Shown in pieces: positions 61,598-64,000 of a stretch of DNA of 64,000 bases. A program made the translations under genes and the position numbers. The DNA comes from Oceanisphaera marina (GTDB lineage Bacteria > Pseudomonadota > Gammaproteobacteria > Enterobacterales > Aeromonadaceae), in the NCBI RefSeq assembly GCF_014643915.1, contig NZ_BMKE01000013.1:42309-106308 (forward strand), read 5' to 3'. How positions within the stretch are numbered: the first letter of the stretch is position 1; each line of letters opens with the position of its first letter. The notes under the pieces are model-generated. The model made no database searches. It was not told the origin of the DNA and saw nothing but the letters and a program-made list of their open reading frames with translations.

Positions 61598-62326
61598 ATG
61601 AACCAGCAAAGCCATCAACGGATCGTCGTGCTCGATACCGAAACCACAGGTATGAACATGGACACAGGGCCGCACTATATGGGCCACAGAGTGATTGAAA
61701 TTGGTGCAGTGGAAGTGGTTAACCGCCGTTTAACGGGGCGGCATTATCATGTTTATCTCAAGCCTGACCGAAAAGTAGAGGAAGAGGCCATTGGCGTACA
61801 CGGCATTACCGATGAATTCTTGGCCGATAAACCGTTGTTTTCTTCTCAGGTTGGCGAATTTCTGCAATTTATCTCCGGTGCCGAGCTGGTGGCACACAAT
61901 GCCCCCTTTGACGTGGGCTTTCTGGATTATGAGTTCAGCCTGCTGGGACGAAAAGAGCGGATTGCCGAGGTGTGCAAGGTGACCGACACCCTGGCCATGG
62001 CCCGCAAGCTCTACCCTGGCAAGCGTAATAACCTGGACGTGCTATGTTCCCGATATGGCATAGACAACAGCCACCGTACCTTGCACGGCGCCTTGCTGGA
62101 TGCCGAAATCCTGGCCGATGTGTATCTGTTAATGACAGGTGGCCAAACCAAGCTGAATTTACAAAGCGATAGCCAGCAGCAGGACGATAGCGGTGCAATT
62201 CGCCGATTAAGTGCCAGTCGGTCACCGTTAAAAATCATTCGTGCCGACAGTCAGGAATTGCAAGATCACGAGGCTCGACTGGATTTGGTAATGAAAAAAG
62301 GAGGCAGTTGCTTATGGCGCAACTGA
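61598..62326 (+). CDS. dnaQ: DNA polymerase III epsilon subunit (3'-5' proofreading exonuclease)
   Basis: A 242-aa DEDDh exonuclease. ExoI is [11 protein letters not shown], Exo[16 protein letters not shown] and ExoIII contains [14 protein letters not shown]. The C-terminal helix ([20 protein letters not shown]) is the polymerase alpha-binding tail. The next gene starts inside its last codons. Divergent from rnhA across about 140 bp that must hold both promoters. Confidence 0.97.
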   Translation: MNQQSHQRIVVLDTETTGMNMDTGPHYMGHRVIEIGAVEVVNRRLTGRHYHVYLKPDRKVEEEAIGVHGITDEFLADKPLFSSQVGEFLQFISGAELVAHNAPFDVGFLDYEFSLLGRKERIAEVCKVTDTLAMARKLYPGKRNNLDVLCSRYGIDNSHRTLHGALLDAEILADVYLLMTGGQTKLNLQSDSQQQDDSGAIRRLSASRSPLKIIRADSQELQDHEARLDLVMKKGGSCLWRN

Positions 62327-63450
62327 TGACTCGCAGCTTGCTGGCGCTGTTCATGTTGCTGGGTACACAAACGAGCCTGGCCAGCGAGCAAAGTACGCGC
62401 TGGCTGAGTAATACCTTTCGTATCGATCCCTCTATTTCTGCGGTGACCCTGCTGATTGAGCGAGATCAAGACAGTGGCCCTGTGGTGTTGATTCGCCCCG
62501 ACGGTAGCAAATACTATCAGCAGCAGCATCCAGACCATATCAGCTGGGCCAGTACTGCTCGTCGTGACGTTATTACCCTGTGGCAGCCAGAGCCGGGGCC
62601 GTGGCAGGCGACCGGAAAAATCAACAAAGAAAGAGGCATTTCACTGGTCAGCGAATTTGAGCTGGCCATCTCTCCCTTGGCCGAGCGGCTATATCAGCAA
62701 GAAGTGTTGAAACTGAACGCCGAATTACGGCACAACACGACGCGGCTAGACGCCAACTATTACCTGCAGGATCTGGCGCTGCAGGCACAGTTAATTGATC
62801 TTAAAAATGATCAGCAAGCTCAATTTGCTCCGGCACCGCTGGTTATTGGTCATTTTCTTGATGATGGCCTGGGTCTGGACGCCCACCCAGCTGACGGTAA
62901 GCTGACGGCCGAAATCATTATCGATACCTTGCCCGGCGAATATTTATTTCAGGCACAAATCAGTAATCAGGTATTGGCCCGTACCAAAGAGCAAAATGTA
63001 CTTATTTATCCCATGCCGCTTAAAGTCCATTTTACTACCCCGGATGAACAAGGCAAGTGGCAAATGGAGCTAACGGCTGATCATGAGTTGGTAGCCGATT
63101 CGTTGGTGGTTGTAGGGGAGCTGCTTACCCCTTCGCAGCAACAGCTTCCCATCAGTGGTAACGGCCTGCGCATTACCTTGCCCGATGCCGTGGACTCCGG
63201 TAACTATTATTGGCAAGGGCGCGCTTTTGCAACCAACAAGCGAGGGCGGGAAATTCAACTTAACTTGCCCAGGCAGGTGATTCGAGTCAGCCCCCCTGTA
63301 AGCAAGGTAGTCGATGTGGCGCCGGAAGAAAAAAGTCTGCCCTGGACGCTGATGGCCGCCGGTGGTGTCTTGCTGTTGATGCTACTCGTAATTGGTTGGA
63401 TTTTGCGCAAGCGAGTAATCAACAAGCGTAAAAACAGCCAGCAACCTTAA
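62314..63450 (+). CDS. TIGR03503-type conserved membrane protein of unknown function
   Basis: A 378-aa protein with a signal peptide (RSLLALFMLLGTQTSLASEQ). A long beta-rich extracytoplasmic region contains a von Willebrand/Ig-like stretch (SAVTLLIERDQDSGPVVLIR, then VILPDG-like RPDGSKYY). A C-terminal membrane helix follows (LMAAGGVLLLMLLVIGWIL) and a basic tail. The start is the ATG at 62314, eight bases after GGAGGC, overlapping dnaQ by thirteen bases; an ATG at 62326 is the alternative. Recalled as similar to the TIGR03503 family of marine gammaproteobacteria, whose function is not known. I assign none. Confidence 0.7.
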   Translation: MAQLMTRSLLALFMLLGTQTSLASEQSTRWLSNTFRIDPSISAVTLLIERDQDSGPVVLIRPDGSKYYQQQHPDHISWASTARRDVITLWQPEPGPWQATGKINKERGISLVSEFELAISPLAERLYQQEVLKLNAELRHNTTRLDANYYLQDLALQAQLIDLKNDQQAQFAPAPLVIGHFLDDGLGLDAHPADGKLTAEIIIDTLPGEYLFQAQISNQVLARTKEQNVLIYPMPLKVHFTTPDEQGKWQMELTADHELVADSLVVVGELLTPSQQQLPISGNGLRITLPDAVDSGNYYWQGRAFATNKRGREIQLNLPRQVIRVSPPVSKVVDVAPEEKSLPWTLMAAGGVLLLMLLVIGWILRKRVINKRKNSQQP

Positions 63451-63520
63451 GGTTAAAGGTGTAATTCTGGCATTGGTGAGTAAAAAACGGGCGAACGTAA
63501 TAAAACGAGGGTTTTTAGTG

Positions 63521-63549
63521 TTGACCTTACCCTAGGTTGGTCTTATTAT
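63521..63549 (+). promoter_or_regulatory. Sigma-70 promoter of tRNA-Asp
   Basis: TTGACC-N17-TATTAT, with a GC-rich discriminator (AGCGCTCG) before the predicted start near 63556. This is a strong stable-RNA-type promoter, probably under stringent control. The gap 63451-63520 shows nothing else. Confidence 0.8.
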
Positions 63550-63580
63550 AGCGCTCGTCTGAAGCCAAGCTGCAGACGCT

Positions 63581-63657
63581 GGAGTGGTAGTTCAGTTGGT
63601 TAGAATACCGGCCTGTCACGCCGGGGGTCGCGGGTTCGAGTCCCGTCCACTCCGCCA
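63581..63657 (+). tRNA. tRNA-Asp (anticodon GUC)
   Basis: A 77-nt tRNA with encoded CCA. The acceptor arm GGAGTGG pairs with CCACTCC. The anticodon loop CCTGTCACG gives GUC and the T-loop is GGTTCGAGTCC. It lies downstream of dnaQ, as aspV does in E. coli. Confidence 0.98.
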
Positions 63658-63664
63658 ACTTCAG

Positions 63665-63697
63665 AAAAAGCCCTGCTCAAACGAGCAGGGCTTTTTT
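63665..63697 (+). terminator. Terminator after tRNA-Asp
   Basis: A 14-bp perfect stem (AAAAAGCCCTGCTC with 63683-63696), an AAAC loop and a T run. Confidence 0.92.
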
Positions 63698-63732
63698 CAT
63701 TCTGGCTCTGTGGACTGACGGGTCATTTATAT

Positions 63733-63941
63733 TTAGCTGTTATCTATGATCACCTTAAGCGCTTTTTCTTTGCTGGCATTACCAAATACCTCGTAGGCGC
63801 GCATAAAGTCGTTAAAGGCGAAGCGATGGGTGATTAGCTCGGCGGGTTTCAGTTTTCCAGACTGAACGTTTTTCATCAGCATGGCGGTGGTATTAGTCAT
63901 CCCTTTACCCATAAGTCCTTGAATGAGTATCATCAATGCCA
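63733..63941 (-). pseudogene. 3' fragment of a zinc-dependent alcohol dehydrogenase
   Basis: The minus-strand reading ends at 63733. Its last about 60 residues (TNTTAMLMKNVQSGKLKPAE, then LITHRFAFNDFMRAYEVFG, then ASKEKALKVIIDNS) are the typical C-terminus of zinc alcohol dehydrogenases. Upstream of about 63935 the frame stays open but no longer resembles the family (…HVTRRYTCC…), and a transposase-like start reads the other way. So the gene appears cut by an insertion. The catalytic and most of the cofactor-binding parts are absent or beyond the window. A misjudged family boundary is the alternative. Confidence 0.65.
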
Positions 63942-64000
63942 CTGAACAACAGGTGTAGCGACGAGTGACATGACGAATTGGGTTGAGCAGGAGTTTGCCA
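63942..64000 (+). mobile_element. Left end of a probable IS4-type insertion sequence, partial
   Basis: From CTGAACAACAGGTGTAGCGA (63942) the sequence stops looking like the dehydrogenase. An ATG at 63970 opens MTNWVEQEFA to the window edge. That resembles the N-terminal DNA-binding region of IS4-family transposases (pattern W-x-E-x-E-F before LGDKRL). Only 31 coding bases are visible, so the assignment is tentative. The left end beginning with CTG suits this family. Confidence 0.45.

Noticed and set aside
63445-63456. AACCTTAAGGTT palindrome at the end of the TIGR03503-type gene as a terminator
   Set aside because: AT-rich, only six base pairs and no T run.

Overview
The window is a chromosomal segment of a motile gammaproteobacterium. 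Gene order and protein character point to the Aeromonadales (Oceanisphaera, Oceanimonas or Zobellella type): a Vibrio/Aeromonas-style polar flagellar regulon (flrABC) combined with a Pseudomonas-style motC-motD pair. The genus is an inference, because no search could be run.

Layout. (1) 1-1099: an AT-rich, leftward TPR/GT41 (SPINDLY-type) glycosyltransferase, cut by the left edge and divergent from flagellin. (2) 1176-5720: flagellin with two matching sigma-28 promoters, then flaG, fliD, a fliT-like gene and fliS. (3) 6079-10542: the regulators flrA, flrB and flrC. (4) 10673-24112: fliEFGHIJ and fliKLMNOPQR-flhB, each preceded by a -24/-12 (sigma-54) promoter match. (5) 24253-38223: flhA-flhF-flhG-fliA-cheY-cheZ-cheA-cheB-motC-motD-parC-parP-cheW-DUF2802, again behind a sigma-54 match. 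(6) 38483-45506: the complete cytochrome c maturation operon ccmABCDEFGHI. (7) 45598-47248: mlaA and a convergent DUF502 membrane protein. (8) 47566-52070: aromatic amino-acid genes. aroF lies behind a perfect TyrR box; tyrA follows; a very long pheA is convergent and preceded by a Phe-rich leader peptide and an intrinsic-terminator attenuator. (9) 52360-63450: housekeeping genes raiA, slt, an NAD(P)-binding protein, yjjX, yciA, an EEP-family lipoprotein, mltD, gloB, yafS-like, rnhA, dnaQ and a TIGR03503-type protein. (10) tRNA-Asp(GUC), then a 3' fragment of a zinc alcohol dehydrogenase that appears to be broken by an IS4-type element running off the right edge.

The flagellar part reads as a transcription hierarchy: FlrA (class I), FlrA/FlrC with sigma-54 (class II/III), and FliA (sigma-28) on flagellin (class IV). 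FlhF/FlhG should set polar site and number, ParC/ParP should place chemoreceptor arrays at the pole, and CheYZABW with MotCD form the signalling and stator parts.

The most notable observations are a 240-residue C-terminal extension on PheA that resembles a decayed type I-beta DAHP synthase; a pheL-type attenuator too small for ordinary ORF calling; two FliM/CheZ-like peptides in CheA; a perfect FNR box upstream of flrA; and several families of degenerate inverted repeats filling the intergenic gaps.
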